A stretch of 41,034 nucleotides of DNA from Actinomyces oris (GCF_001937445.1 NZ_MSKS01000008.1:1-41034); one strand, 5' to 3'. Shown: positions 17,037-25,828, numbered from the stretch's first letter. Numbers and translations are program-made. Notes: generated from the letters alone by a model not told the origin.

Positions 17037-17296
17037 CCTACCAGATCCAGTTCAGCCCGGCCTCCGCCCGTCAGCTGCGCAAGTTGGACGGCCGCACCCA
17101 ACGCCGGATTCAAGCTGTCGTCGAGTTGCTTGCTCAGGAGCCCCGCCCAGCTGGCGCCAAGAAGCTCGTTGGAGGGCATGGTGAATGGCGTGTGCGCACC
17201 GGCAACTACCGCATCATTTACGAAATCGATGATGGAGTCTTGGTAGTTCTCGTCCTCGCCGTTGGTCACCGTCGTGAGGTCTATCGCCGAAGGTAG
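17033..17296 (+). CDS. RelE/ParE-family toxin
   Basis: This 87-aa protein has the family pattern: MTYQIQFSPASARQLRKLD at the N-terminus, a helical hairpin (RRIQAVVELLAQEPRPAGAKKL), then GEWRVRTGNYRIIYEIDDG and a strand ending VGHRREVYRR. The conserved WRvRxGxYRiiY core and the C-terminal HRxxvYR basic residues are those of RelE mRNA interferases. It overlaps the antitoxin gene by 4 bp, a standard type II arrangement. RelE members cleave ribosome-bound mRNA; the specific target here cannot be told. The pair lies inside the defence island, on the opposite strand to the rest, so it may be a guard module or simple hitchhiker. Confidence 0.9.
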   Translation: MTYQIQFSPASARQLRKLDGRTQRRIQAVVELLAQEPRPAGAKKLVGGHGEWRVRTGNYRIIYEIDDGVLVVLVLAVGHRREVYRRR

Positions 17297-17454
17297 CTAC
17301 GGGTGCCCCTCACTAGATCATCCGTCAGACTACTAGCGTCATTATCGTCGGACTCTTTCATCAGTCGTTTGCTCGAATTCCGCGCCAATAATAATGAAGA
17401 TTTTGCGCTTCGTGCTATGGTGGACGCGAGAAGTTCTTGAGGAGAAAGTGAAGT

Positions 17455-17676
17455 ATGAAGACCGTCGAAGAGATGCTTGACGAGATCGAAAACGCCAACA
17501 ACGGGGATGGCCCGGATCCTGTGGCTACGGTCGGCGATCCCGCTCTCGCGAGAATTGCGGTCGCGCAGATGCGCCTCTGTGCCGCCGAGCGTGCGCTCGA
17601 TGAGGCTGTGACGGACGCACGTGATGCCGGTCTGTCATATCAAGTGATCGGGGATGACTTGATAGGGGGTGAATAA
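17455..17676 (+). CDS. Short HTH-like protein, probably truncated
   Basis: This 73-aa ORF has GAGGAGA 9 nt before the ATG at 17455. Upstream, TTGCGC and TATGGT at about 17402-17427 make a plausible promoter. The middle reads AVAQMRLCAAERALDEAVTDARDAGLSYQVIGDDL, which resembles actinobacterial antitoxin-like or regulator proteins with a C-terminal helix-turn-helix (AGLSwqxIGxxLGVSRQA). The recognition helix expected after IGDxLG is missing; the frame ends GGE instead. The break coincides with the inverted repeat at 17638-17664. I therefore read it as a truncated or remnant HTH gene. A functional short peptide cannot be excluded. Confidence 0.5.
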   Translation: MKTVEEMLDEIENANNGDGPDPVATVGDPALARIAVAQMRLCAAERALDEAVTDARDAGLSYQVIGDDLIGGE

Positions 17677-17889
17677 GCGCCTCCAGGTCGCCTCCTCAAG
17701 TTCCGGCACGACGATGGCGTACAGGTCTGCTGTTTTGGCTGCGCGACCTGCGATCACGTCCAGCCGCCTGAGATGGCGTCGATCAAGCCCTGGGTGACTC
17801 GACCTGTCGAAGGAGCCGTCGACGATCAGAGTGTCCACCGCAGGCAGATCTGTGCCGCCTGACCTCGCAGAGATCCAGTACCATCGCAC
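17635..17889 (-). pseudogene. Possible gene fragment of unknown function
   Basis: An 84-codon open frame on the - strand contains VDTLIVDGSFDRSS and AAKTADLYAIVVPELEEATW, which look protein-like but which I do not recognise. There is no SD. It ends inside the inverted repeat at 17638-17664, where both strands read YQVI-x-D-x-LI, so it appears to abut the HTH fragment tail to tail. It could be a decayed gene or a chance frame. Confidence 0.25.
17638..17664. repeat. Inverted repeat at the junction of two gene fragments
   Basis: TATCAAGT (17638-17645) and ACTTGATA (17657-17664) are perfect 8-bp arms around an 11-bp spacer. The end of the HTH-like frame and the end of the opposing fragment both lie in it. 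Confidence 0.6.
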
Positions 17890-18014
17890 GTGCTCACGAC
17901 GGCCCGCAGAGCTCGCAGGCGGTTCTCAGCGAGGCACCGAACCCACTACACAGGCAGTCCTTAGTGGGTCTCGTCTCGCTGTGGACAGGGGTGAGCTGGG
18001 CCGGCCATAATGGT

Positions 18015-18059
18015 GGGGAGCCACCCGGGTGCCAGCCGGGCGACTCCCCTAGCAAGGGG
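18015..18059. terminator. Two mutually exclusive hairpins
   Basis: GGGGAG (18015-18020) can pair with CTCCCC (18044-18049), enclosing CCCGG/CCGGG. Alternatively TCCCC (18045-18049) pairs with GGGGA (18056-18060) across TAGCAA. Both use the same C run, so only one can form at a time. On the - strand the second hairpin comes 5 nt after the stop of the small ORF at 18065 and could be its terminator. Confidence 0.4.
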
Positions 18060-18064
18060 ACGGT

Positions 18065-18217
18065 CTAGCCGATCCACTTGCTGAGGGCATCCACAAGGAC
18101 ACCGACGGCCCGGACAAGGCGAGCGATCGAGTTCAGTATGTCGCTCACCTTTCGGGCCGTTACCTTGTCCTTGTGGACGTGTGCGCGTCGGCCTTTCGGC
18201 TTGGATACGGCCTTCAC
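18065..18217 (-). CDS. Small basic peptide with C-terminal amphipathic helix
   Basis: The 50-codon frame from the GTG at 18217 encodes a strongly basic head (SKPKGRRAHVHKDKVTARK) followed by a 27-residue amphipathic segment starting VSDILNSIARLVRAV and ending ALSKWIG. Hydrophobic residues recur every 3-4 positions and a single Trp lies near the end. AAGGAGGTGA, a near-perfect anti-SD complement, overlaps the GTG, so its exact use is unclear. An internal GTG at 18145 would give only the amphipathic 27-mer. The frame lies within the long hairpin at 18090-18177. I do not recognise the family. The pattern recalls small membrane-active peptides (type I toxins, phenol-soluble modulins, leaderless bacteriocins), but that is resemblance only. 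Confidence 0.35.
   Translation of the reverse strand: MKAVSKPKGRRAHVHKDKVTARKVSDILNSIARLVRAVGVLVDALSKWIG
18090..18177. ncRNA. Long three-part hairpin (possible structured RNA)
   Basis: TCCACAAGGACA (18090-18101) pairs perfectly with TGTCCTTGTGGA (18166-18177). ACGGCCCG (18105-18112) pairs with CGGGCCGT (18153-18160). GAGCGA (18121-18126) pairs with TCGCTC (18141-18146). The three helices are nested in one 88-bp fold with a 14-nt loop. Whether it is transcribed, and from which strand, is not known. It overlaps the small - strand ORF. Confidence 0.5.
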
Positions 18218-18419
18218 CTCCTTCCTAAGCCCTCCCTCCCCGGCAGGGAGAGCGGATGATCTGAGGAAGGATTTGGAAGAAGAGGCTAAAACTATTGCGC
18301 CTGCCATTTTGAGACGTCGTCACCAACCTCGCGAAGTTCTTAAAATAGTTGTCGAGAGGCGGTCGGTGCTGGAGTGCCGAATACTTTCGACCTGAAGGCT
18401 GGGGAGAGGAAAATCGTCA

Positions 18420-21017
18420 TCAATCCTCGGGAATGACTTTAGTTTGGCCAACAAGTTTTCCGGTCAAGCGGTTACGGAGGTCTGAAGGTAGAAGTTCAAA
18501 TCCTCGAAGTATCTGGGCGACAAGAGTTTGTAGATCGCCTGTGCTCATGCCGCTAATTCCAGTTAAAAGGCGTTTCCATGCGTTTTCTGTGTCGGCAGCG
18601 ATAGTTCTAATTGTGTCCGGATGTACAAGATAAACATCGTTGTGCGCGATGATGATGGCGTCACTATGTACACCGGGCTTTGGGGAAATTATGACGACTG
18701 CGCTGTCTGGCGGAATAGTTGAACAGTTACGATCATCGGCCAGTAGTTGTAGTTGTCCATTAGATTGACGAACATCTTTGATGGACAGTGTGCCGGCAGT
18801 ATTGTGTTCACTTTTGGCTTCAAGTGCAAGCCATAGTTCGTTATCCCAACACCATGTGGAGTCGCAGCGGCCATGCCGTGTCGGTTTCGATGCATCGGCC
18901 CCAAGCATATGACCGAGTGCTGTCAATCCTGCTTCGAATCTACCGGAATCCCGTTGAGAAAGATCGTCCCTCATACGGATTAGCTTGTCTCGATGGCGAT
19001 TTTCCTTGAGGTCTCCTCTGAGTATCGCCACGATACTATTAATGGCGACGTTGTCTGCTTGACTCATTGTTGGTGCCTCTGTCTCTGGAAACTGTGCCAT
19101 TCGATTGATCCATAGACACCTTCCGGCCATAGATGAGGCCTCAGATAGTAAGTTTCGAGATACAGATTTCAGCAGAGAGTCCCCGCTCTCTTCTGCAGCC
19201 ATATCGGTCCATGCTGCCTCCAGATATTTCCAGAATGCCTGATACTGTCGGGTTGCTTTACCTCCATTTCCAAGTATATTGCAGACGGAGTGAGCACTAT
19301 CGGCAGCATCTCGCCATGAACTCACTGACGCTGAATTCCATGCGTCGATCTCTTTGTCCACACAAGCGGATAGATAGTGGGAACCTGGCGAGGGGGATTG
19401 AACTGCCTCGCGCCTGTAATCGGTAAGTATTGGTTCCGCGTCTGATCTCCAAGTGTCATCGGTATCCTGATTTAAGAATGCACAAGTGTTTTCTAGTATG
19501 TCCTCTCTGGTTCGGTCTTGAGAATTCTCCAACCCAAAGCGAATTTCTGCTTGGAGTTCAGGAGAAAGGGGTAACCGTGTTTCTGGACGCGTCAAGTAGT
19601 GAGATAGTTCTCCCTTGACTAGAACAACCGCTGTATCCTTTGGGCCTCGAGTACAGCGTCCACTACCTTGAACAATCCGAGTACGGATGCGAGTCTCAAG
19701 GGCAACCCCGCCTTGCACGTTCTTCTGAAGGAAACGCTCCTGAAGATTCAGCTGGTCGGGTGTGCCGTCAAACACAATCAGCCGGCAGGCGTCTCCGGGA
19801 AGGTCGAGACCGTCATAGCGAGCGGCCAAGGCGCATACTGCATGTTCTGCGTCGATGAATGTCTGCATGCTCGTGGATACATCGTCGATGCCAAAGGTGC
19901 GCCATCCGTCTTGTGCTAGTTCCCTAGCGTCTTTCATGGCTACTTCGTTGCTCTGAGAGAGGATAAGGGCCTTCCCTGCTTGGGTGACAATGGCTTTACT
20001 CAGCTCTGCAGCTTCTTTTTTAGAGTTAGGAACGAACTCCGGGAATACAAAAAAGCGTCGTCCCGATCGTGGTGCAGTATTATCATCTAACTGATGTAGT
20101 CGCTCGATGGTGTGTCGACCGAACGCGCGTTCAAGTTCACCGCCGTCACCAAGTGTGGCTGACAGATAGATGCGCTGTCTCGCTTGTGTAAATAAAGAAT
20201 TTTGGTTTGTAGGCGGTATGTATGGGCGTATTAGTATTTCTGAGTATGAAACGTAAATTAGGCAGGACGCTATGCCCTGGTTAATCATTGAGTAGCGATA
20301 TGAATATGGCTCTCTGAACGTAGACAGCGTTTTAGTGAGTTCCCTTACCATTCCTGCCTGTCGCAACGGCACTACTAGACGAACTTCGCTTGTAATCGCC
20401 GGATCTGACTGGTCGGCCTTTAAACGCTCAAGGAATACTTTGTCAACTGCTGGACTTATGACCTCGAGGATCCGCTGATATTCGCTGGTGTCGTTGTATC
20501 TGTTAAGACTAAGACTGTACGCCTCTCCAACATACTGTTCTCCTGCATGGGCATCATCGAATAGTATGACTGATGGGTCTGCTAGCTTTGGGTGTGAATT
20601 GAATATACTGCTGTAAGTGGTGATACCAACGCGTTGAGCGGACTCGTAATGCATCTTGGAAATTGGGCTCCAGTTTGCATGAGAGCCGGTCAATAATGTT
20701 GTGTCGATACCTTCACGATTTGCAGAGTTATGAACTTGTTCTGCTAACTGCCGTGTCGGGCATGCGTATAGAACGCGTTGGTTGTGGTGTCGACGATTCC
20801 ATTCGGCGACGAGGAGGCCAATAAGCGTCTTTCCTGTACCTGTTGGCAGTTCGAGAGCAATGTCGGGATGGTTGGCTTTATCTGTGTATGCTTTGAGCAT
20901 TTCCGCCTGATGTGCCCATAAACCTTGAACTGCTCCGGGACGTTGTGGCAGGTCGCGATATAGTTCCCCGGGAGTGGCGTACCGTGTTGTCTTTCGAGCT
21001 GATCTTTTAAATGCCAT
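18420..21017 (-). CDS. SF2 helicase fused to a PD-(D/E)xK-like nuclease
   Basis: This 865-aa protein has Walker A ELPTGTGKTLIG (about 52-63), a variant DEAD box LFDDAH (about 151-156), motif III SATLGDG and motif VI QGSGRCTRGP (about 450), so it is an SF2 helicase. Near the C-terminus (about 715-755), DSTWCWDNELWLALEAKSEH followed by VRQSNGQLQLL matches the D...ExK plus Gln-helix pattern of restriction-type PD-(D/E)xK nucleases. The start at ATG 21017 has AAGGAA 8 nt upstream and lies 80 bp after the methyltransferase stop. It is the natural candidate for the cutting subunit of the island. Its GC is visibly lower than its neighbours, with many AT-ending codons, pointing to separate acquisition. 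Confidence 0.82.
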   Translation of the reverse strand: MAFKRSARKTTRYATPGELYRDLPQRPGAVQGLWAHQAEMLKAYTDKANHPDIALELPTGTGKTLIGLLVAEWNRRHHNQRVLYACPTRQLAEQVHNSANREGIDTTLLTGSHANWSPISKMHYESAQRVGITTYSSIFNSHPKLADPSVILFDDAHAGEQYVGEAYSLSLNRYNDTSEYQRILEVISPAVDKVFLERLKADQSDPAITSEVRLVVPLRQAGMVRELTKTLSTFREPYSYRYSMINQGIASCLIYVSYSEILIRPYIPPTNQNSLFTQARQRIYLSATLGDGGELERAFGRHTIERLHQLDDNTAPRSGRRFFVFPEFVPNSKKEAAELSKAIVTQAGKALILSQSNEVAMKDARELAQDGWRTFGIDDVSTSMQTFIDAEHAVCALAARYDGLDLPGDACRLIVFDGTPDQLNLQERFLQKNVQGGVALETRIRTRIVQGSGRCTRGPKDTAVVLVKGELSHYLTRPETRLPLSPELQAEIRFGLENSQDRTREDILENTCAFLNQDTDDTWRSDAEPILTDYRREAVQSPSPGSHYLSACVDKEIDAWNSASVSSWRDAADSAHSVCNILGNGGKATRQYQAFWKYLEAAWTDMAAEESGDSLLKSVSRNLLSEASSMAGRCLWINRMAQFPETEAPTMSQADNVAINSIVAILRGDLKENRHRDKLIRMRDDLSQRDSGRFEAGLTALGHMLGADASKPTRHGRCDSTWCWDNELWLALEAKSEHNTAGTLSIKDVRQSNGQLQLLADDRNCSTIPPDSAVVIISPKPGVHSDAIIIAHNDVYLVHPDTIRTIAADTENAWKRLLTGISGMSTGDLQTLVAQILRGFELLPSDLRNRLTGKLVGQTKVIPED

Positions 21018-21097
21018 GATTATTCCTTGTGGGGTAGGTACTTGGGAGACTGATGAAAAATGAGTTTCTATGGCCTTGTGCTGGGAAGAGTGGAAGT

Positions 21098-24000
21098 TTA
21101 TGCCTTTTCTCTATTTGAAAGGGCGGTGTGGATGCGGCGGAAGTCGGCTTCGCGGTCGCGGATGCGGAAGGGGAGGTCGTAGACGTAGGAGACGCCGGAG
21201 CCAGGGTGGGGGTGAGTGCGTTCTGATAGGGGCATGTCCTCGTTGGAGGTGGGGTACTTGCGCTTCTCCCAGGCCTGGCGGACCGGAGTCGGCAACTGTC
21301 GGCCATTCGCGTCATAGACGTAGGCACCCTGGCCGCGGCCATGGTCGTAGTCGTACAGTACCGCGAACTGGGTGCGGTATATCGTGCACAGGTCCTCGAT
21401 CGGCACGCCCAGCATCATCGCCACCATGACGTCAATCTCCGCCTGCGCATTGCGGCGATCCTCCGCCCGACGCAACGGCGTATCCGCGGTCCACTCCGGA
21501 CTGATCGGACGCTCATCATAACGCTCCAGAATCGGTGAATCATCCAAGAATGCCTCATCCCAACACTCCGTCCACAGATCAGAGTAGGCATCCGCGATGC
21601 AGTTGAGGCGAAGTGATCTTAGTGTGATTCGCTTTGCTAGAGGTGACCTGAGTGAAGGGAGTGGGAGACGACTTATTGCGCGCTCTCTAATATTAATACT
21701 CGCTCCGGCTCGGATTAACAAGTCGCTGAGCAGTGTTGACATAACGGCTGCTGCGAAGGTGACGTCCTGTTCTGAATTAGACGCCGCAGAGAAGAGTGCG
21801 TCGATATGGGTAGGCCCAGGAGGGATAAGTGCTGTTGCCAAAGTGCGTTCGCCGGTGAGGGGAGCCATTTTTCGCCAAGCGATGCGGTAGTGGTCGCGGG
21901 CGGAAGAGTCGTCCCAGTGGGTGTAGAGACGGTCGTAGGTGGTGCGGTCGCCCGAAGGCTTGTACTGGGTGACAGGTTCAGCGCTTGCGGGAAGGGCTTC
22001 CAGGTCGGTTGAGGTCCAGTCCAGATTGTGCTTCATGGACTCGTTAGGCTGCTTGTACAGCGGGGTTGAGACGTGGAGGTGAGGTCCTTGAAGGATGGCG
22101 TCGCCCCAGGATGCTGCGCCCCATTGTTTGGAGAATAGTCCTCTTTGGAAGTCTGTTGTTTCGTTCCAGCCAGTTGAAAAATGGAGGTCGAGGCTACCGA
22201 TGCGCGGTTGGGTGGCTAGTGTGGTGAGTGTACGTGCGGCAGCTGAGTTCACGGTGGAGACCATTGAGGTGGAACTCCAGTCGTCAGATTCCGTTACTGA
22301 TTGCCAGGTCTTCAGTGTGACTTCATCGATGGATTCGATGCGGGCTGCGTGCGGCCGTAAGTCCCAGGTTCCGGTGTGTGGATCTTTGAAGCCGGGCTCC
22401 TGTCCACTGCCATCGTGCATGAGAGAGCGCTGCACTGTCTCGGGGTGGTAGAGCGAGGCTGCGTGGATGAACGAGGGTGATCGCTCTGCGCCGTAGACGT
22501 GGATTCCGTACGCGTTGTGGTGATCGATGCCAAAGAGTTGAAGCTCGTTGATGAACTGCCAGTGTCGCCGCAGGTGCCGGTAGGCGGCGGCGCGGAGTCC
22601 TGGGGTCTTGGCGTCGGTGAAGTGGGTTTCCATGTGAATGAGTGAGGAGATGCCCTGCCCACTCTGGTGCTCCCAGACTTGGCACATGAAGGCTCGGTAG
22701 AGGTCGGGGCGTCCCTCCATGATGGGATAGACGGTCTGGTCGCTGATGAACTCAGCGAGGACCTCGGTCTCGGCGGCTCCGTCGAGCACTGTGGTGAGGA
22801 CGCCAGGACGTGCCAGAGTGCGCGGCAGGCGCTCCTGCCGCTTCGCAAGCGACGGCTTCTTCGTGAGCATCCACCAAGGGTCGCCGTCAGCGAGAAGCGT
22901 CTCGACCGAGACGTCAGGTCTCACCCACGGTGGGTTCCCTACCTGGAGGTCGAAGCCGCCTCGGGCGAAGACGGTGGCAAAGTCAAGCTCCCAGTGGAAG
23001 AAGCCCTGTGCCTCCGCTACCTCCCGGACCACGGTGAGCCATTCGTGCTCGTCAACAACCGACTGCACTTTGCGGGCCCCAGCGAGGCCCAGCTCAACCT
23101 CCTCCATGGTCTCCAGTTCCGCCCAGGAGGAAGCATCCACGAGAGTCCCATCGGTGCCCTTGGCGTCCTTGACCTGCTTGCCCAACAGCCCCTCTAGAGC
23201 ACCCAGCCACTCATCCAGGCTCGGCGGCGGCACATCCGTGGTCAACGGCCAGAACCACAGGGCGCACCACGCATCCATGACCAGCCGCAGCCGCCGGTAC
23301 GCCGAATCCGGTGCCGCCAGGTAGGCCTCAATGTCCTCACGGGACACCGTTGAACCGGAGCCCTCCTGCGCCTCACGACCCCACAGGTCGATGCGCCGCG
23401 AGGCCTCCGCCTCCGCCACCCGCAGGCGCCGCAGCGTCATTTCCCACAGGACCTCCACTCGCCGGGCCAAGGCCGTCAGCCGCAAGGCCTGAGTGGTGCT
23501 CAGCGCCTTCGTGATGTCCTTGCGCCAGGCCTTGAGGGCCTTGAGCTTCTCAGCATCAACCAGGTCCCGCACCTGCTTGGGAACCTCCACCGCGTTGCCC
23601 CACCCCTTGGCCGGCAACAGAAAATGATGGATGCTCCCCGAGATGTCCAGCGCCCCACCGATCCGGTGCCGGGAGGCGGCATCGGCGTCGTCGAGCACGG
23701 CCGCCACCTGGCTCAGCGGCTCAGCCACCGGCGCGGCCGACAGCCAAGCCCGCTTCTTCAGCTGAGAGGTGGAGTACAGGGCCCGGCGCGCCCCCACCAG
23801 CGAGTTACCGCGCCGCAGCCGCAGCCCGAACCACGGTGCCGCCAGCCCCTCCACCATCGTGTCCAACCACAAGGACACCTCCGCCAGCTCCACCGCCGTC
23901 GCATTGAGATCCACCCCATAGACCTGGTGTAGAGCGATAAAGGCCTTCACCTTCGCCAGCTCCCGGGGCCGCTCCTCAGGATCCACGCGCCGGCCCAGCT

Positions 24001-25828
24001 CGCGCTCACGCCGCGAGAGGTACTGCTCCGCCAGCTGGCGCACCGCCTCAATCGCGAAGGCCCCCGACCCCAGCGCCGGCTCACACACCGTCAGGTGCAG
24101 GATCTCCTCAGCGCTCGTCGTCCGCCCATCCTGATCCAGCAGCTCCTCCAGCGCCTGCTGCACCGTGAAACGCGTCAGCACCTCCGGGGTGTAGAAGGAG
24201 GCCGAGCGCTGCCGGTCCCGGCCAGAGAGCCGGTAGACGAACTGCCCCTTCTCATAGGTGACGTTGCGGCGCTCACCCGTCACCTCATCCTCCACCGTCA
24301 CGAAGTCCTTCTCCTCCAGGCCCTTCATGACGTCCTCGGGCACCACCCAGGAGCCCTTCGAGGCGTCCCCGCCCGGTGCCACCTCCCACAGGCGCTCGGT
24401 GGCGAAGGAACCCGAGTAGCTCATCAGCCCCTCGTAGACGGCACCCAGCTGGTTGATACCCAGCTCCACGTAGGAGATGAAGCCACGGCCGCTCTTGCTG
24501 TTCTCCTTAGTCAGCAGCAAGTGGCGCAGCACCCGCAGCAGCGCCCCGTTACCCAGGCCCACCTCGTCAATGAGGGCGGTCGCCACCGGGCGGAAAAGGT
24601 CGGCGCGCATCGGCCGGAAGACCAGGCCATCGAAGCTGCCCTCCTGCGCGGCCGGCACCTGCTCGTTGTGCCCCTCATCGACCAGATGGAACAGGCGGTC
24701 CAAGGACTCGTAAATGTGCGTGCCCGCCAGGGCCGACTCCTCATGCAGCTCCCGCAAGGCCAGCTCGCGCAGACGATCCAGGCCGTAGCCGGCGTCGTAC
24801 TCGGTGGCGCCCACCGGCAGGACCCCCAGCTCAGGGCTCGCCTCCGCATACAGCAGGAAGATGATCCGGTAGATGTAGCGCAGCGACTGCAGCGCCAGGT
24901 CCTGTGCCCGCTCCTGGGGCAGCGGCTCCAGCCCCCGCGCGGCGCGACGGCGCACCACCTCATTCGCAAGGATCTCAATCGAGGAGCGCACCCCCTCACG
25001 CAGATCCTTCGAGACCCCCACCGTGTGGGCCGCCGAGTCCTCCAAGGTGGCCGCCCACCACGTCTCGCCCTCCGCCGTCGGCAGCAGAGAGCGGGCATCC
25101 AGACAGGTCAGGGCCCGCTCCACCTCGCCGCCGCGCGTGGCCTCATGACGCTCGACGACGAGCTGCACGTTCACCGCCAGCCAGCGGCCCTCCGGCCATC
25201 GCTCCCGCTCCGCCACCAGCGCCCACTGGCCCGCCAGAACCAGGGCGAAGGCCGGGCCGTGAGCATCCGTCATGAGCGTCGACAGCGCCCGAGACACCGA
25301 TTCGATTGGCTCAGCCCCCTCCAGCACCGGTGCGTCGGGGTCCCCCAGGTCCACGGGCTGCCACGCCTCAGCGAGCGTGGAGGCGTCCTTGACCAGCAGG
25401 TCCTCCACCGTGGTCACCGGGCGGGCGCGCAGTAGCACCAACGGCGCCGGGCCCTCATCACCCACCGGCCTCACCAGGGTCACCGGGCCCCGCCCGGTCA
25501 GCCGGTACTCCGACGACGTGAAGCCCAGGATCTCGCGCAGGAGCTCATCGAGCTCGCCGGCCGCCTCCAGGGCCGCGCCGGTCAGGGAGCCTGCGTCGTC
25601 GGCGGGCAGGGCCGCCAGCAGCTCCTCCAGGCGGGAGCGCTCGGAACGGAACCGGGAACGAGGCGTCGGCGTCGGGGCGGTACCGGGATCGGCCGGCTTC
25701 TCCAGGGCCTCCCATTCCTTGCGGCGCTCCAGCACACGCGCCAGGAAGGACTCCTTGGTGGCGTCGGTCGTGAAGTAGTGCTCGCTGATCCAGTCCTCGC
25801 CGACGACCAGCGCATCCGACACCGCCAT
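21098..25828 (-). CDS. Large N6-type DNA methyltransferase (Eco57I/PglX/DrmMI-like)
   Basis: This 1576-aa protein has a long N-terminal region (about 1-520), FYTPEVLTRFTVQQALEELL (about 545), SAM motif I CEPALGSGAF (about 580), GVDLNATAVELAEVSLWLD and the catalytic NPPW (about 963). These mark an amino-methyltransferase that probably makes N6-methyladenine. Residues about 1000-1500 should hold target recognition. Within them, codons for about 1110-1420 (DNA 21560-22500) are clearly poorer in GC than both flanks. The ATG at 25828 shares one base with the TGA of the SNF2 gene (TGATG), so the two are coupled. In class 1 DISARM an SNF2 helicase and a large adenine methylase are likewise adjacent. 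A stand-alone type IIG-like enzyme is less likely, since I see no nuclease motif in its N-terminus. Confidence 0.86.
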   Translation of the reverse strand: MAVSDALVVGEDWISEHYFTTDATKESFLARVLERRKEWEALEKPADPGTAPTPTPRSRFRSERSRLEELLAALPADDAGSLTGAALEAAGELDELLREILGFTSSEYRLTGRGPVTLVRPVGDEGPAPLVLLRARPVTTVEDLLVKDASTLAEAWQPVDLGDPDAPVLEGAEPIESVSRALSTLMTDAHGPAFALVLAGQWALVAERERWPEGRWLAVNVQLVVERHEATRGGEVERALTCLDARSLLPTAEGETWWAATLEDSAAHTVGVSKDLREGVRSSIEILANEVVRRRAARGLEPLPQERAQDLALQSLRYIYRIIFLLYAEASPELGVLPVGATEYDAGYGLDRLRELALRELHEESALAGTHIYESLDRLFHLVDEGHNEQVPAAQEGSFDGLVFRPMRADLFRPVATALIDEVGLGNGALLRVLRHLLLTKENSKSGRGFISYVELGINQLGAVYEGLMSYSGSFATERLWEVAPGGDASKGSWVVPEDVMKGLEEKDFVTVEDEVTGERRNVTYEKGQFVYRLSGRDRQRSASFYTPEVLTRFTVQQALEELLDQDGRTTSAEEILHLTVCEPALGSGAFAIEAVRQLAEQYLSRRERELGRRVDPEERPRELAKVKAFIALHQVYGVDLNATAVELAEVSLWLDTMVEGLAAPWFGLRLRRGNSLVGARRALYSTSQLKKRAWLSAAPVAEPLSQVAAVLDDADAASRHRIGGALDISGSIHHFLLPAKGWGNAVEVPKQVRDLVDAEKLKALKAWRKDITKALSTTQALRLTALARRVEVLWEMTLRRLRVAEAEASRRIDLWGREAQEGSGSTVSREDIEAYLAAPDSAYRRLRLVMDAWCALWFWPLTTDVPPPSLDEWLGALEGLLGKQVKDAKGTDGTLVDASSWAELETMEEVELGLAGARKVQSVVDEHEWLTVVREVAEAQGFFHWELDFATVFARGGFDLQVGNPPWVRPDVSVETLLADGDPWWMLTKKPSLAKRQERLPRTLARPGVLTTVLDGAAETEVLAEFISDQTVYPIMEGRPDLYRAFMCQVWEHQSGQGISSLIHMETHFTDAKTPGLRAAAYRHLRRHWQFINELQLFGIDHHNAYGIHVYGAERSPSFIHAASLYHPETVQRSLMHDGSGQEPGFKDPHTGTWDLRPHAARIESIDEVTLKTWQSVTESDDWSSTSMVSTVNSAAARTLTTLATQPRIGSLDLHFSTGWNETTDFQRGLFSKQWGAASWGDAILQGPHLHVSTPLYKQPNESMKHNLDWTSTDLEALPASAEPVTQYKPSGDRTTYDRLYTHWDDSSARDHYRIAWRKMAPLTGERTLATALIPPGPTHIDALFSAASNSEQDVTFAAAVMSTLLSDLLIRAGASINIRERAISRLPLPSLRSPLAKRITLRSLRLNCIADAYSDLWTECWDEAFLDDSPILERYDERPISPEWTADTPLRRAEDRRNAQAEIDVMVAMMLGVPIEDLCTIYRTQFAVLYDYDHGRGQGAYVYDANGRQLPTPVRQAWEKRKYPTSNEDMPLSERTHPHPGSGVSYVYDLPFRIRDREADFRRIHTALSNREKA

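Noticed and set aside
16565..17269. Extension of the giant helicase frame to 17269
   Set aside because: It would be antisense to both toxin and antitoxin genes, which have clear family motifs.
18015..18177. CRISPR array or tRNA/tmRNA in the island gap
   Set aside because: There are no regularly spaced repeats and no cloverleaf or acceptor end; the structure is a single long hairpin.
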